From a virus, in IMG/VR virus record IMGVR_UViG_3300027832_000038, positions 1-42,169 of that record: a stretch of DNA of 42,169 bases, one strand, 5' to 3'. Position 1 is the first letter of the stretch. Each line of letters opens with the position of its first letter. This document shows positions 1-7,445 of this stretch, one piece after another. The notes beneath the pieces are model-generated. The model had not been told where the DNA came from and ran no database searches. It saw nothing but the letters and a program-made list of their open reading frames with translations. A program made the position numbers and the translations under genes.

Positions 1-2
1 GG

Positions 3-92
3 ACCGATGTTGAGCGGGTCCACCTATCGGCCGACGCGTTGCATGCGTTCGATGAAGGTTCGGCTTCTCTTGCTGCCCAAGTCCGCGGCTGA
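3..92 (+). CDS. C-terminal end of tail fibre/minor tail protein (continues from 42169)
   Basis: This frame is open from the window edge to TGA at 90-92 and encodes 29 residues including VERVHLSADALHAFDEG. The gene starting at 41398 leaves one spare base at 42169. Adding bases 1-2 gives AGG and carries that gene into exactly this frame, so the two pieces are probably one protein of about 287 residues on a circular or permuted genome. If the window is instead cut from a longer molecule, this is the end of an unknown gene. Confidence 0.55.
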   Translation, partial: TDVERVHLSADALHAFDEGSASLAAQVRG

Positions 93-142
93 CGGCACCG
101 AGTGAGTCTCACTGTCCGAATCGCGAGTCTGATAGACAATGC

Positions 143-171
143 TTGCACTAGCGAGCTAGTTCCGCTACCGT
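143..171 (+). promoter_or_regulatory. Promoter of the capsid operon
   Basis: TTGCAC at 143-148, a 17-bp spacer and TACCGT at 166-171 fit a sigma70-type promoter. A CTAG-CGAG-CTAG element (148-159) overlaps the last base of the -35 hexamer and the first part of the spacer. Transcription would begin near 178 and give a leader of about 105 nt before the capsid gene. The 93-284 gap shows no other gene. Confidence 0.55.
148..159. repeat. CTAG-N4-CTAG element (spacer CGAG)
   Basis: It overlaps the -35 hexamer and spacer of the capsid promoter, so a protein bound here should block or alter polymerase binding. Confidence 0.8.
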
Positions 172-284
172 CACAGACACACAGCCACCGCTGAGGCCAA
201 CGCTTCGGTCGAGTGCCCCGAGAGCAGACGCTCACGGCAGACCTAATTCTCCACAAACCGCCACTACCCCCACGGGAGCAAGCC

Positions 285-2366
285 ATGAAGACCAACAAGC
301 TCGTCAAGACAGTCAACGGCATGACCGTGGATGAACTGCTCGACTTCCACCGACAAGCATTCGGCGAAACCCGAATGGAAGACAAGCCTGCCGAGGGCGA
401 CGCTCTCACCGCAGCCGACGCCGCCGTCCTCGACGCACCGGCAACCACCGGTTTCGACGCGATGGACGACGAAACTCTCGCCGCCCGCCTCGAAGAACTC
501 ACCGCCGAGTTCGACAGCCAGTACAGCGAAGGCAGCCGCGACATCGCAACCCTCACCGCACTCGCCGACGACGTCGACGCACTCCGCGCCGAGCAGACGG
601 CCCGCGCCGACGCTGCCGCCGAAGCCGACATGGCCGCCGAAGCACTCGCCTCACGCGTCCGTCCCGCCGTCGAAGCCGCCGAGGCAGTCGAAGCGATCGC
701 CGAAGAAGGCACCGCATCCGATACGGAAGCACCGGCAGCGGGTGAAGCGCTGGACGTAGCCACCCCGGCCGACGCCCCGCTCGACGCGCCGGTATCCGCC
801 GAGCCGCTGGAAGAGATGGCTGGTGCCCCGGCATCCGCCGCAGCGATCACCGCCAGCGCCCGCCGCGCCGCCCCCGCCTCAATCGCCGGTCGCGCCCCGC
901 GCCCAGCCCCCGCCCGAGGCGCACAACGCATGGCACTCGCAGCCAGCGGAGCGAAGGCCGACGGCCCGAAGCCCAGCCTTGTCGCAGCAATCGACTTCGC
1001 CACGTCCACTCACCCCGAGGTGCGTGCCGACAACGAAGTGACCTTGCTCCAGCTGGCCGCCAGCTTCAACGACCGGGCAGCATCCATGCCGGTCGGCAAG
1101 AACCGTCCCCGCATCGGCCGACTGAACATGCCGTTCGCCGAGAACCAGACGTTGACGTCGGACGCCAAGCACAACGCCGAAGTCCTCCGCGCTTCGGTCG
1201 ACAACTCGAAGGTGACCGCCGAATCGCTGCTCGCAGCCGGTGGCTGGTGTGCCCCGTCGCAGCCCGTGTTCGAACAGTTCGACCTCGGCCCCGACGCTGA
1301 CAACCTGTTCGACGTCCCGACTTTCGGTGGCGACGTACGGGCAGGAATCATGTTCCCCAGCATGTTCCAGGTCGGCGACGCAGACGACGCCTTCTGGGCG
1401 TGGAGTGAAACGGCAGACATCAACGCTGTCGGCGGAGTCGCCTTCACTGGCGCCATCGTCTCCAACGTCGCCACCCTCAACTTTGCGTCCGATCACGGCC
1501 TCGAAGTTGGCAACGCGATCCGTGTCACAGGATCCGATGCTTCCGGGTTCGCTTCCGGCGACTACTACGTCGTCACGGTCGTCGACTCCGACACGGTGAC
1601 AGTCGCAACCGACGACGCCGACGACGCAGCCATCGCCGGTACCGGCACACCGTTCAAGCATTCCATGCGCATCCCTTGCCCGACGTGGTCCGAGGCCCGC
1701 ATGGGTGCTGACGGCCTGTCGGTCACTCACGGCAACCTGTCGAACGAGGCATGGCCGGAACTGACCGCAGACTTCCTGCGGGTCGCTCTCGCCTCGCACC
1801 GCCGGTTCATGTCGAGCCGACGTATCGCACGGGTCGTCAACGACACTGTCACGGTCATCCCAGCCGATCCCGGCTCGGACGTCGCCGCCGACCTGCTCCA
1901 GATCATCGAGTTGCAGGCTGTCGACATGCGCTCCCAGTACCGGGTCGGCGCGAACACTGTCGTCGAAGCACTGATCCCCGAGTGGATCATGCCGGTCCTC
2001 CGCGCCAACATGGCGAAGCGTGCGGGCGTCGAAAACATGATGTCGGTCCCCGACTCCATGATCAACGGCTGGCTCACGCAGCGCGGCATCAAGCCCCAGT
2101 ACACCCCCGACTGGCAGCCCCTTTACAGTGGTGCCCCTGCCACCAACTATCCGGCGGCAGTCCAGGTCGCCATGTGGTTCGGCGGCTCGTACTTCTCGCT
2201 GAACGGTGGACGCATCGACCTCGGCGTCCAGCGCGACCCAGACATGAACGCCTACAACGATTACACGGCGGCATGGTTCGAGGAGTTCTGGACCATCGCA
2301 CGTCGCGGCCCTGCCGGACGCAAGTGGAGCTACACGCTGACCGGCAAAATCGACGGCGAAGTCTGA
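285..2366 (+). CDS. Major capsid protein with fused N-terminal scaffold-like region
   Basis: The 693-residue protein should form the icosahedral shell (HK97 fold expected). The ATG at 285 is chosen because GGGAG lies 6 nt upstream; an in-frame ATG at 213 has no ribosome site. Residues about 1-220 are Ala/Glu/Asp/Pro-rich and low complexity, as expected for a fused scaffolding (delta) domain removed by the phage protease. The capsid-like body follows from about 240. Residues about 385-455 (VSNVATLNFASDHGLEVGN...) look like a small beta-rich surface domain inserted in the shell protein, of a kind common in phage structural proteins. The C-terminal part contains the hydrophobic, aromatic-rich stretch expected of capsid proteins. 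Family length is usually 300-450, so the excess is the N-terminal region plus the insert. A CTAG element follows the stop. Confidence 0.75.
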   Translation: MKTNKLVKTVNGMTVDELLDFHRQAFGETRMEDKPAEGDALTAADAAVLDAPATTGFDAMDDETLAARLEELTAEFDSQYSEGSRDIATLTALADDVDALRAEQTARADAAAEADMAAEALASRVRPAVEAAEAVEAIAEEGTASDTEAPAAGEALDVATPADAPLDAPVSAEPLEEMAGAPASAAAITASARRAAPASIAGRAPRPAPARGAQRMALAASGAKADGPKPSLVAAIDFATSTHPEVRADNEVTLLQLAASFNDRAASMPVGKNRPRIGRLNMPFAENQTLTSDAKHNAEVLRASVDNSKVTAESLLAAGGWCAPSQPVFEQFDLGPDADNLFDVPTFGGDVRAGIMFPSMFQVGDADDAFWAWSETADINAVGGVAFTGAIVSNVATLNFASDHGLEVGNAIRVTGSDASGFASGDYYVVTVVDSDTVTVATDDADDAAIAGTGTPFKHSMRIPCPTWSEARMGADGLSVTHGNLSNEAWPELTADFLRVALASHRRFMSSRRIARVVNDTVTVIPADPGSDVAADLLQIIELQAVDMRSQYRVGANTVVEALIPEWIMPVLRANMAKRAGVENMMSVPDSMINGWLTQRGIKPQYTPDWQPLYSGAPATNYPAAVQVAMWFGGSYFSLNGGRIDLGVQRDPDMNAYNDYTAAWFEEFWTIARRGPAGRKWSYTLTGKIDGEV

Positions 2367-2372
2367 TACTGG

Positions 2373-2384
2373 CTAGCCAGCTAG
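2373..2384. repeat. CTAG-N4-CTAG element (CCAG), extended to three CTAGs
   Basis: It lies just after the capsid gene stop. A third CTAG at 2389-2392 keeps the same 8-bp phase (starts at 2373, 2381, 2389). Confidence 0.85.
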
Positions 2385-2406
2385 TCATCTAGATCGGAGT
2401 CTCAAC

Positions 2407-3177
2407 ATGACAACCACCTCACAAGTCCGCATCCCGGTATCTCCTCCCCAGGTACGCCCGCGGCTGCACGGACTCACCACCACTTTCCTGCCACGCGATC
2501 TCGGGACACACGACCGTCTCGGCGTCGTGTGGCCGGGGAGCGGTGTGTGCGGTGGTGTCGTGTCGACAACCGACGACGAATGCCTGTCCGGCGACTCGCA
2601 GACGGCGCTCACGCTGGCCGAATCCTGCCTGGCTGGCGGTACAGCCGAACGCCACACTGTCTACTCGTATGTACGACAGTCCCTGTTCGACACTCTTGGC
2701 CGGGATGACGCCTACACGACGTCACCGGACAGCGTGTTTGCTTACTCCGAAGCGCCAGCAGTAGAAGGCATCTTCTGGGATGAGGCGACGGGTGCAGCGA
2801 CAGCACTGCCTGCCGCTTCGTCGTTGCTGAGCGCTCTCGCAGAAGTCGAACAGCATCTCGCCGAGGAATACAACGGCCTCGGTGTCATCCATCTCACACC
2901 TCGTGCAGCGATCATGCTCGGCGGCGACGGTTTGGTCCGTCCGTCGGGCACCCTGACCACCCGCACCGGTACGCCGGTCGTGATCGGTGCAGGCTACGAC
3001 GGCGCTGACGGCCTCACCGTTCTCGGCACCGGTGCGCCGGTCCTGTTCCGGGCAGGCACACCCCAGCAGGTCGAAACGAACGACGGAACGCACAACAGCA
3101 GCACAGTGCTGATCCAGCGAACATGGCTGATCGGCTACGACTGTGTTGCAGTCACCTCTACCCATACCCCAGCCTGA
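2407..3177 (+). CDS. Virion structural protein, probably capsid-associated
   Basis: The 256-residue product follows the capsid gene after 40 bp, with CGGAG about 8 nt before the ATG. Residues 150-215 (HLTPRAAIMLGGDGLV..., GTPVVIGAGYDG) resemble a protein found beside capsid genes in several actinophages, where it is usually annotated only as structural or hypothetical. Cysteines occur in the N-terminal half (VCGGV, ECLSG, SCLAGG) and near the C-terminus (YDCVAV). Decoration/minor capsid or connector roles are both possible; nothing in the sequence decides between them. Confidence 0.5.
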   Translation: MTTTSQVRIPVSPPQVRPRLHGLTTTFLPRDLGTHDRLGVVWPGSGVCGGVVSTTDDECLSGDSQTALTLAESCLAGGTAERHTVYSYVRQSLFDTLGRDDAYTTSPDSVFAYSEAPAVEGIFWDEATGAATALPAASSLLSALAEVEQHLAEEYNGLGVIHLTPRAAIMLGGDGLVRPSGTLTTRTGTPVVIGAGYDGADGLTVLGTGAPVLFRAGTPQQVETNDGTHNSSTVLIQRTWLIGYDCVAVTSTHTPA

Positions 3178-3195
3178 TTCCAGGAGGAACAGACC

Positions 3196-4062
3196 ATGAA
3201 GTCCATCAAAGGTCGCATCATGCGACTGACCGCCCTGGATGAATGCGGAGTACCGCTGTACGACAGCGCTCTCGGCTCGATCATCACCACCGGGTTCATC
3301 TCTGTTTCGTGGGAGCACGAAACGGAAGAGGGAACCGAGTACACGTCCGAGAATGCTTGGGGCGATTTCTGCATCCAAGAAAAAGATGCGCCTCGCGTCA
3401 AGTGGCTGAATCTTGGCATGGACTTCTGCGAGATCGACCCCGAGACGATGGTCATGGTGGCTGGTTCGCTCGCCAACTTCGACACTGACGGCATGGTCGG
3501 TACGTTCTTCGATGAGAACCGGAACGTCAACGCTTTCGCCGCCGAGGTGTGGACGCGGGCGACCGGGCAGCCGTGCAACGCTTCGGGCGAGCCGTACTGG
3601 GGCTACTTCGCTGCCGCCTATGTCCGCAACGGCATGATTGCTGGCGGTGGCACCGTGGAGAACGGCACGATGAACATGGAGATGAGCGGCAACGGATTCG
3701 GTGCTGCTCCTGACCCGTCGGACAACGCCGTTTCGGCGTGGGGCACCGGCCCGTACGCCGACTCTCCGACCGTCAACCCGTGGCCTGTCGGTGCGTTCCG
3801 TTACATCGGTATCACCGACGTCCAGCCTCCCGTGTCGAGCAACGGCGCACGCGCCATTGTCGTCGCTACCGGCGCAACCGAAGTGACCGGCGCCGAGGGC
3901 ACGCTGACCCCAACGAACGCTGGCCCACCACTCACCATTGCTGGCCTGAGCACGGTCATCGCTTCTCCGCTCACGGAGTGGGCGGTTGGCAGTTACATCA
4001 CGCTCGGCGATGGCAGCCTCGCCCACTGGGGCGGTTCCGCTTGGGTCGCAGGCGCATCCTGA
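3196..4062 (+). CDS. Probable major tail protein
   Basis: The 288-residue protein has a good ribosome site (AGGAGGAA, 3184-3191) before ATG 3196. The N-terminal pattern (MRLTALDECGVPLYDS, TTGFISVSWEHETEEGTEY, NAWGDFCIQEKDAPRVKWLNLGMDFCEIDP) matches tail-tube proteins of actinophage siphoviruses as I know them. Residues about 220-288 form a separate Gly/Thr-rich tail (TLTPTNAGPPLTIAGLS...GSAWVAG) that could be an exposed domain. The tube protein would polymerise around the tape measure. It lies in the high-expression capsid operon that ends at the strong terminator at 4451-4478. Position upstream of the adaptor genes is unusual for a tail-tube gene, so a second shell protein cannot be excluded. 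Confidence 0.55.
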   Translation: MKSIKGRIMRLTALDECGVPLYDSALGSIITTGFISVSWEHETEEGTEYTSENAWGDFCIQEKDAPRVKWLNLGMDFCEIDPETMVMVAGSLANFDTDGMVGTFFDENRNVNAFAAEVWTRATGQPCNASGEPYWGYFAAAYVRNGMIAGGGTVENGTMNMEMSGNGFGAAPDPSDNAVSAWGTGPYADSPTVNPWPVGAFRYIGITDVQPPVSSNGARAIVVATGATEVTGAEGTLTPTNAGPPLTIAGLSTVIASPLTEWAVGSYITLGDGSLAHWGGSAWVAGAS

Positions 4063-4068
4063 TCCTGG

Positions 4069-4080
4069 CTAGCCAGCTAG
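4069..4080. repeat. CTAG-N4-CTAG element (CCAG)
   Basis: Located 7 bp after the stop of the probable tail-tube gene, in the gap before the next gene. Confidence 0.85.
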
Positions 4081-4118
4081 TCCCCGATCCAACATCATCA
4101 GAAAGGTAAGGTGGCCGC

Positions 4119-4430
4119 ATGTCGACCGCACGCACACACAGATTGGGTGTCCCCCGCCCGAAGCCACCAACCGAGTATCCGGCGTCGCCGGTGTTGCCGG
4201 TGTCGGCCGAAGCCTTCCTGGTCTTCGGGTCGGCATCGGCAGACACTTCGCCGGAACCGGTTGATCCAGCAACAGTGGACTTCGATCCTGGGAGCCACAA
4301 CGTCGACGAGGTCAAAGACTTCGTGACGTTGTACCCGGAGACGACCAGTCTCATCCTTGAACTGGAGTCGAACGGGAAGGACCGTTCGACTCTGGTCGAT
4401 TGGCTGATCGACTTCGATCCGAACGGCTGA
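4119..4430 (+). CDS. Small virion-region protein of unknown function
   Basis: The 103-residue product has a Pro-rich N-terminus (RLGVPRPKPPTEYPASPVLP) and an acidic C-terminal half (VDEVKDFVTLYPETTSLILELESNGKD...) that reads like a short helical module, similar to small proteins encoded between capsid and connector genes in other actinophages. It is the last gene before the terminator at 4451, so it is co-transcribed with the capsid genes. I do not recognise a function. Confidence 0.6.
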   Translation: MSTARTHRLGVPRPKPPTEYPASPVLPVSAEAFLVFGSASADTSPEPVDPATVDFDPGSHNVDEVKDFVTLYPETTSLILELESNGKDRSTLVDWLIDFDPNG

Positions 4431-4450
4431 CAACAGCCTTCGACTTGTGG

Positions 4451-4478
4451 AAAGGGCGGGCCTGTGCGCCCGCCCTTT
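4451..4478 (+). terminator. Strong intrinsic terminator of the capsid operon
   Basis: An 11-bp perfect stem (AAAGGGCGGGC, 4451-4461, pairing with 4468-4478) closes a 6-nt loop and is followed by CTGCGTT. It sits 20 bp after the last capsid-operon stop codon. Confidence 0.85.
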
Positions 4479-4513
4479 CTGCGTTATACGGAAGAACAAG
4501 ACTGGAGTACGTG

Positions 4514-5221
4514 ATGGCAAGAACAGGATGCGAGGAATGGCCGATCATCGGCTACGCCGATACTGGCAATGTTGATGATGAGGTGCTGGATTCCGCAAAG
4601 TCGGCTGCCCGGGAGTTCTTGAACGGGCTGACCGGCCGCAACTTTGGTACATGCACGTACGATCAGCGGTTCCAGGTCCGCCAGTATCCGTCAGACCATT
4701 GCGCCCCGACGTCATGGAACGGTACGCGCTTGATCTCCGATGGCATGTGCTGCGCAATCAAACTGCCTATCGGCCCGGTGCAAGCGATCACTGATCTTCG
4801 CGTCGACGGCGTGACGCTCGACCCTGCCAGCTACACGATGATCGCTGGCAACAAGCTGATCCGCATATCTGGCTGCTGGCCGTCTTCCGGCGGCTGCGAG
4901 CCTGGCCGGGTCAAGGTCACCTACGTTGCCGGTGTGCCGCTCAGCGTCGGATCCAAATATCACGGTCTGGTCGGGGCAGCGATGGGCGAGGTGGTCCGTG
5001 AGTACGTTTCGGCGTTCGCCGGGAACGCGTGCAAACTCCCGTCGCGGTTTGTTGCTGTCCAACGGCAGGGGATCACGACGCAAGCGCTCGACCCAGCCCT
5101 GTTCTTGAATCTCGGGCTGACCGGTATGCCGCTCACGGACAATCTGATTCGGACTGTCAACCCGAACGGTTTGCGACGCAAGCCTCGCGTCGTTTCGATC
5201 GACGGACCACGTCGGCGCTAG
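4514..5221 (+). CDS. Head-tail adaptor protein
   Basis: The ATG at 4514 has GGAG 6 nt upstream (CTGGAGTACGTG). A longer open frame reaches back to 4400 but crosses the terminator and the end of the previous gene. The 235-residue protein has an N-terminal helical part (DDEVLDSAKSAAREFLNGLTGRNFG) followed by a beta-rich middle (LPIGPVQAITDLRVDGVTLDPASYTM...) and a hydrophobic helical end (VGAAMGEVVREYVSAF). This matches the HK97 gp6-like first adaptor that docks under the portal. The stop TAG at 5219-5221 is part of a CTAG element. Confidence 0.6.
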   Translation: MARTGCEEWPIIGYADTGNVDDEVLDSAKSAAREFLNGLTGRNFGTCTYDQRFQVRQYPSDHCAPTSWNGTRLISDGMCCAIKLPIGPVQAITDLRVDGVTLDPASYTMIAGNKLIRISGCWPSSGGCEPGRVKVTYVAGVPLSVGSKYHGLVGAAMGEVVREYVSAFAGNACKLPSRFVAVQRQGITTQALDPALFLNLGLTGMPLTDNLIRTVNPNGLRRKPRVVSIDGPRRR

Positions 5222-5229
5222 TCGGCTAG
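5218..5229. repeat. CTAG-N4-CTAG element (TCGG)
   Basis: The first CTAG supplies the adaptor stop codon. The second overlaps the -10 hexamer TAGTCT (5227-5232) of the next gene. Confidence 0.85.
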
Positions 5230-5238
5230 TCTCCAGTC
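5227..5238 (+). promoter_or_regulatory. -10 element of a leaderless promoter for the 5239 gene
   Basis: TAGTCT at 5227-5232 is followed by exactly 6 nt and then ATG. There is no ribosome site. No good -35 hexamer is visible 17 bp upstream. Confidence 0.45.
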
Positions 5239-5754
5239 ATGCCACTGAACAGTTACGGCGAGCTCTTGGCCCGGTCACCTGCTGACGTCGCCGAGGTACT
5301 GATGAATAGGGTGCTCGAAGCGGTCGAGGCGTCCACGGCGAGCGAGCCGATCATCGACCACCATCTTTTTGCTGGCGATCTAGTGTGGGATGAGTGCTGC
5401 GGTGTCTTGGCGGCAACGTGGACTCGCATTTTCAGCACCCAGACTTTCCCGCAGCCGGTGACGAACTTGACGATCTGCGACAACACGCTGCTGGCGGTCG
5501 ATGTCGCCGTCATCTTGCTCCGGTGCTCGCCTGTGATGGATGACAACGGCAACCCGCCGACGACGGCGGAGATACAGGCTTCTGCTGCGTCTATCGGCGA
5601 GGAAGCTGCTTTGATTTACAACACTCTCACTGGCGGGTTGCCGGAAGGCTGGGAGCGGGCGGGCGTCGAGCAGACAATCCAGAACGAGGGTGGCTGCGTT
5701 GCGATTGTTACTCGACTGACGATCGGATTGCCGCAGCAAGACTGGTGTAGCTGA
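5239..5754 (+). CDS. Head-tail connector, probably tail terminator
   Basis: The 171-residue product (LVWDECCGVLAATWTRIF..., LAVDVAVILLRCSPVMDDNGNPPTTAE) resembles tail-terminator/neck proteins of actinophages, which cap the tail tube and join it to the head. It lies between the adaptor and the HK97 gp10-like gene, the usual connector position. The stop overlaps the next start as TGATG. Assignment as terminator rather than stopper is inference. Confidence 0.5.
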   Translation: MPLNSYGELLARSPADVAEVLMNRVLEAVEASTASEPIIDHHLFAGDLVWDECCGVLAATWTRIFSTQTFPQPVTNLTICDNTLLAVDVAVILLRCSPVMDDNGNPPTTAEIQASAASIGEEAALIYNTLTGGLPEGWERAGVEQTIQNEGGCVAIVTRLTIGLPQQDWCS

Positions 5755-6248
5755 TGTCTGTGCGCAAGTTGAAGATTGACGGCGGGACCGTCATTTTCAA
5801 CGACGGGGCGGTCGGCATCATGCTCCGGTCGGCGAACGGCGACGTCGGCAGGGACGTCCAGCGCCGTTCGTATGCCGTCCAGAAACGTATGAAACGGTTG
5901 GCTCCGGTGAAGAGCGGGAAGCTACGGAACGGTATCCGTGTCGAGTCGGTACGTGAGTCGCCGGAGGGTCCGGCGTCTCGGGTCATTTCTGATGCACCTC
6001 ACACTCTGGTCAATGAGTTTGGCCGAGGCCCGGTTAACGCTCCGGGTCGGTCGGGGTCTATGCGGGTGAGGCCGGGGCAGCCACAGGTGGCGGGTGGCCT
6101 TCGGTGGAGTAGCGATCCGAGTACTAGTGGTCGGAGCGGGTGGCTGCGGTTTGAGAACAAATCTGGCAATCTCGTTTTTGTGCGTGGGGTCGCTCGCGCA
6201 GAAGGCAGCGATTTTATGAAGAACTCGATTGATGCTGCTCTCGACTAG
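5754..6248 (+). CDS. HK97 gp10-like neck/tail completion protein
   Basis: The 164-residue basic protein has the pattern of this family: an N-terminal helix with KRMKRLAPVKSGKLRNGI and a following beta segment (RVISDAPHTLVNEFGRGP). It would act at the head-tail joint during assembly. It is translationally coupled to the upstream gene. Its stop TAG (6246-6248) lies in the first CTAG of the next element. Confidence 0.65.
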   Translation: MSVRKLKIDGGTVIFNDGAVGIMLRSANGDVGRDVQRRSYAVQKRMKRLAPVKSGKLRNGIRVESVRESPEGPASRVISDAPHTLVNEFGRGPVNAPGRSGSMRVRPGQPQVAGGLRWSSDPSTSGRSGWLRFENKSGNLVFVRGVARAEGSDFMKNSIDAALD

Positions 6249-6256
6249 TTGACTAG
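6245..6256. repeat. CTAG-N4-CTAG element (TTGA)
   Basis: The first CTAG holds the stop of the gp10-like gene. A possible -35 hexamer TTGACT lies inside the element, 19 bp before TAAGGT (6274-6279), which sits 8 nt before the next ATG. Confidence 0.85.
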
Positions 6257-6287
6257 TTTGCTGCGGCCGATGCTAAGGTGCTGACCT

Positions 6288-6698
6288 ATGGCAAAGCACA
6301 GTTTCGGAGCACCAGTCGAAGACGACATCCTGGAAGTCCAGGGAAAGGAGTACCGGCTTCAACCGTTTGGGATGCGCGCGTTCCGCGCGGCGATGGACAA
6401 GGCGGCGGAGGCGACAAGAGTCCAAGATTTGGAAGGCCCAGAGCGGGCGGCCTCGGCGTACGCCCTGTCCATTGACTTGATCATCAACGCCGTTCATCCT
6501 GACGAGCAGGAAGCGATGCTCGCACACATCGAAGATTCGATGGCCCCGGCGCTCGTCAGTCAGATTGCTTCTGCGATCATGCGAGGATTGACGGACGTGG
6601 ACCCTACGCAGCCGGGATCATCCTCGGATGGATCATCCAAGACTGGGGAAGATTCGACGGATGGTGCCTCGGACGAGGAGCCGACCCAAACCAACTGA
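6288..6698 (+). CDS. Tail assembly chaperone (gpG-like short form)
   Basis: The 136-residue protein has an alpha-helical body (residues 1-105) and a Gly/Ser/Asp-rich low-complexity end (GSSSDGSSKTGEDSTDGAS), typical of the short tail assembly chaperone that coats the tape measure during assembly. As in lambda G/GT, an overlapping -1 frame continues past its end. It is not next to the tape measure gene, which is about 28 kb away. ATG 6288 is 8 nt after TAAGGT, so it may be leaderless. Confidence 0.6.
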   Translation: MAKHSFGAPVEDDILEVQGKEYRLQPFGMRAFRAAMDKAAEATRVQDLEGPERAASAYALSIDLIINAVHPDEQEAMLAHIEDSMAPALVSQIASAIMRGLTDVDPTQPGSSSDGSSKTGEDSTDGASDEEPTQTN

Positions 6699-6889
6699 GC
6701 GTCCGTCGCGCCGTGAACGGCTACCTGTTCATGCTGCGCGACGGTGCTACGGAGAAGTTTCTGGACATTCTGGAGATGCGTCTGGAGCCGCCACTTGAAG
6801 TGAGGGCTGCCCGGATGCGTGAGGACTGGGATGATGACGAAGCGTTCTCCGGTTTCAGCGAGGCTAGCGAAGGGTTCGTAACTAGCTGA
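6602..6889 (+). CDS. -1 frame extension of the tail assembly chaperone (gpGT-like)
   Basis: This frame is -1 relative to 6288-6698 and runs to TGA at 6887-6889. It encodes a credible protein segment (GIILGWIIQDWGRFDGWCLG, LSVRRAVNGYLFMLRDG, EKFLDILEMRLEPP). It has no ribosome site or ATG at its head; the first plausible internal start is GTG 6713. Its position and phase match the T extension made by programmed -1 frameshifting. I searched the overlap (6540-6700) for a canonical X XXY YYZ heptamer in the right phase and found none, so the slip site is not located. The start given here is only a point inside the overlap. Confidence 0.5.
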   Translation, partial: PYAAGIILGWIIQDWGRFDGWCLGRGADPNQLSVRRAVNGYLFMLRDGATEKFLDILEMRLEPPLEVRAARMREDWDDDEAFSGFSEASEGFVTS

Positions 6890-6893
6890 CTAG
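6882..6893. repeat. CTAG-N4-CTAG element (CTGA) plus extra CTAG
   Basis: It overlaps the end of the chaperone extension. A further CTAG at 6895-6898 abuts the -35 hexamer TTGCAA (6899-6904). Confidence 0.85.
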
Positions 6894-6898
6894 ACTAG

Positions 6899-6927
6899 TT
6901 GCAAGTCTTCACGCCGCGTGATAGGTT
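6899..6927 (+). promoter_or_regulatory. Promoter of the replication/recombination operon
   Basis: TTGCAA (6899-6904), 17-bp spacer, TAGGTT (6922-6927), then 8 nt to ATG 6936. CTAG elements abut the -35, and the left arm of an inverted repeat (6907-6921) fills most of the spacer. Confidence 0.65.
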
Positions 6928-6981
6928 GCTCTCCTATGAGCAAATACAAGTCCCTGACTGAACCAATCACACGGCGTGAAG
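6907..6981. repeat. Inverted repeat spanning promoter and start of the HTH gene
   Basis: 6907-6921 and 6967-6981 are inverted copies matching at 14 of 15 positions. The arms flank the -10 hexamer and start codon, so they could be an operator pair or an mRNA structure. Confidence 0.55.
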
Positions 6982-7445
6982 CCTGCCTCATCCTGGAAAG
7001 AAAGCAATTCGACAGTGCCGTGAGAGCAGGCAGAATCTCCCCCATCGGCAAGCAGGGAGCGGACGGCGAAGTCGACTATACCGCAGTGGCAGCGCTCACA
7101 GCGCCACTCCTGTTCCTGCAAGAGGAAGTGCGAACGATCGCCGCCGACAACGCCGTCCAGTACACCGCCGAATCAAAGCTGCACGCAGCCACCGCCAAAG
7201 CGCTCGGCAGAACTCAGCCGCCGCTGACCCGCCGCCAGATCGCCGCACTGTTCGGCAAGCGTCTGACTGGCATCCTCATCAGGTCCGGCCGGATCGTCCC
7301 CGACGGTGCCCTGACCGACACGCAGACAGCGGCACACACCTACGATCCGATCGAAGTGTCGTCCGTCGCCAACGATCTCGCCGAGCAGTACAAGGCGGAA
7401 GCCGTCCTGGCGGCACGCGGCGCAAAGACACGGATCCCGGCATGA
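6936..7445 (+). CDS. Tandem helix-turn-helix DNA-binding protein
   Basis: The 169-residue protein carries two copies of one motif: TRREACLILERKQFDSAVRAG at about residues 10-31 and TRRQIAALFGKRLTGILIRSG at about 90-111, each followed by RI-P-G. This resembles excisionase/MerR-type winged HTH units. Two DNA-binding units in one chain would suit a direct-repeat or spaced-palindrome target. It is the first gene of the operon and its promoter is surrounded by CTAG elements and an inverted repeat, so it is a candidate for the phage regulator. Its stop overlaps the RuvC start (ATGA). The start at 6936 is preferred over 6918 because of the -10 spacing. Function is inferred from sequence only. Confidence 0.55.
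   Translation: MSKYKSLTEPITRREACLILERKQFDSAVRAGRISPIGKQGADGEVDYTAVAALTAPLLFLQEEVRTIAADNAVQYTAESKLHAATAKALGRTQPPLTRRQIAALFGKRLTGILIRSGRIVPDGALTDTQTAAHTYDPIEVSSVANDLAEQYKAEAVLAARGAKTRIPA

Noticed and set aside
213-284. Upstream start for the capsid protein
   Set aside because: The 24 extra codons have no ribosome site, whereas ATG 285 has GGGAG at good spacing.
879-1799. Long minus-strand open frame opposite the capsid gene (306 codons)
   Set aside because: It is an antisense shadow of GC-rich codons; composition is unlike a protein of this genome and the capsid frame is well supported.
2722-4026. 434-codon minus-strand open frame
   Set aside because: Antisense to two well-supported structural genes with good ribosome sites; Arg/Val/Gly-rich shadow.
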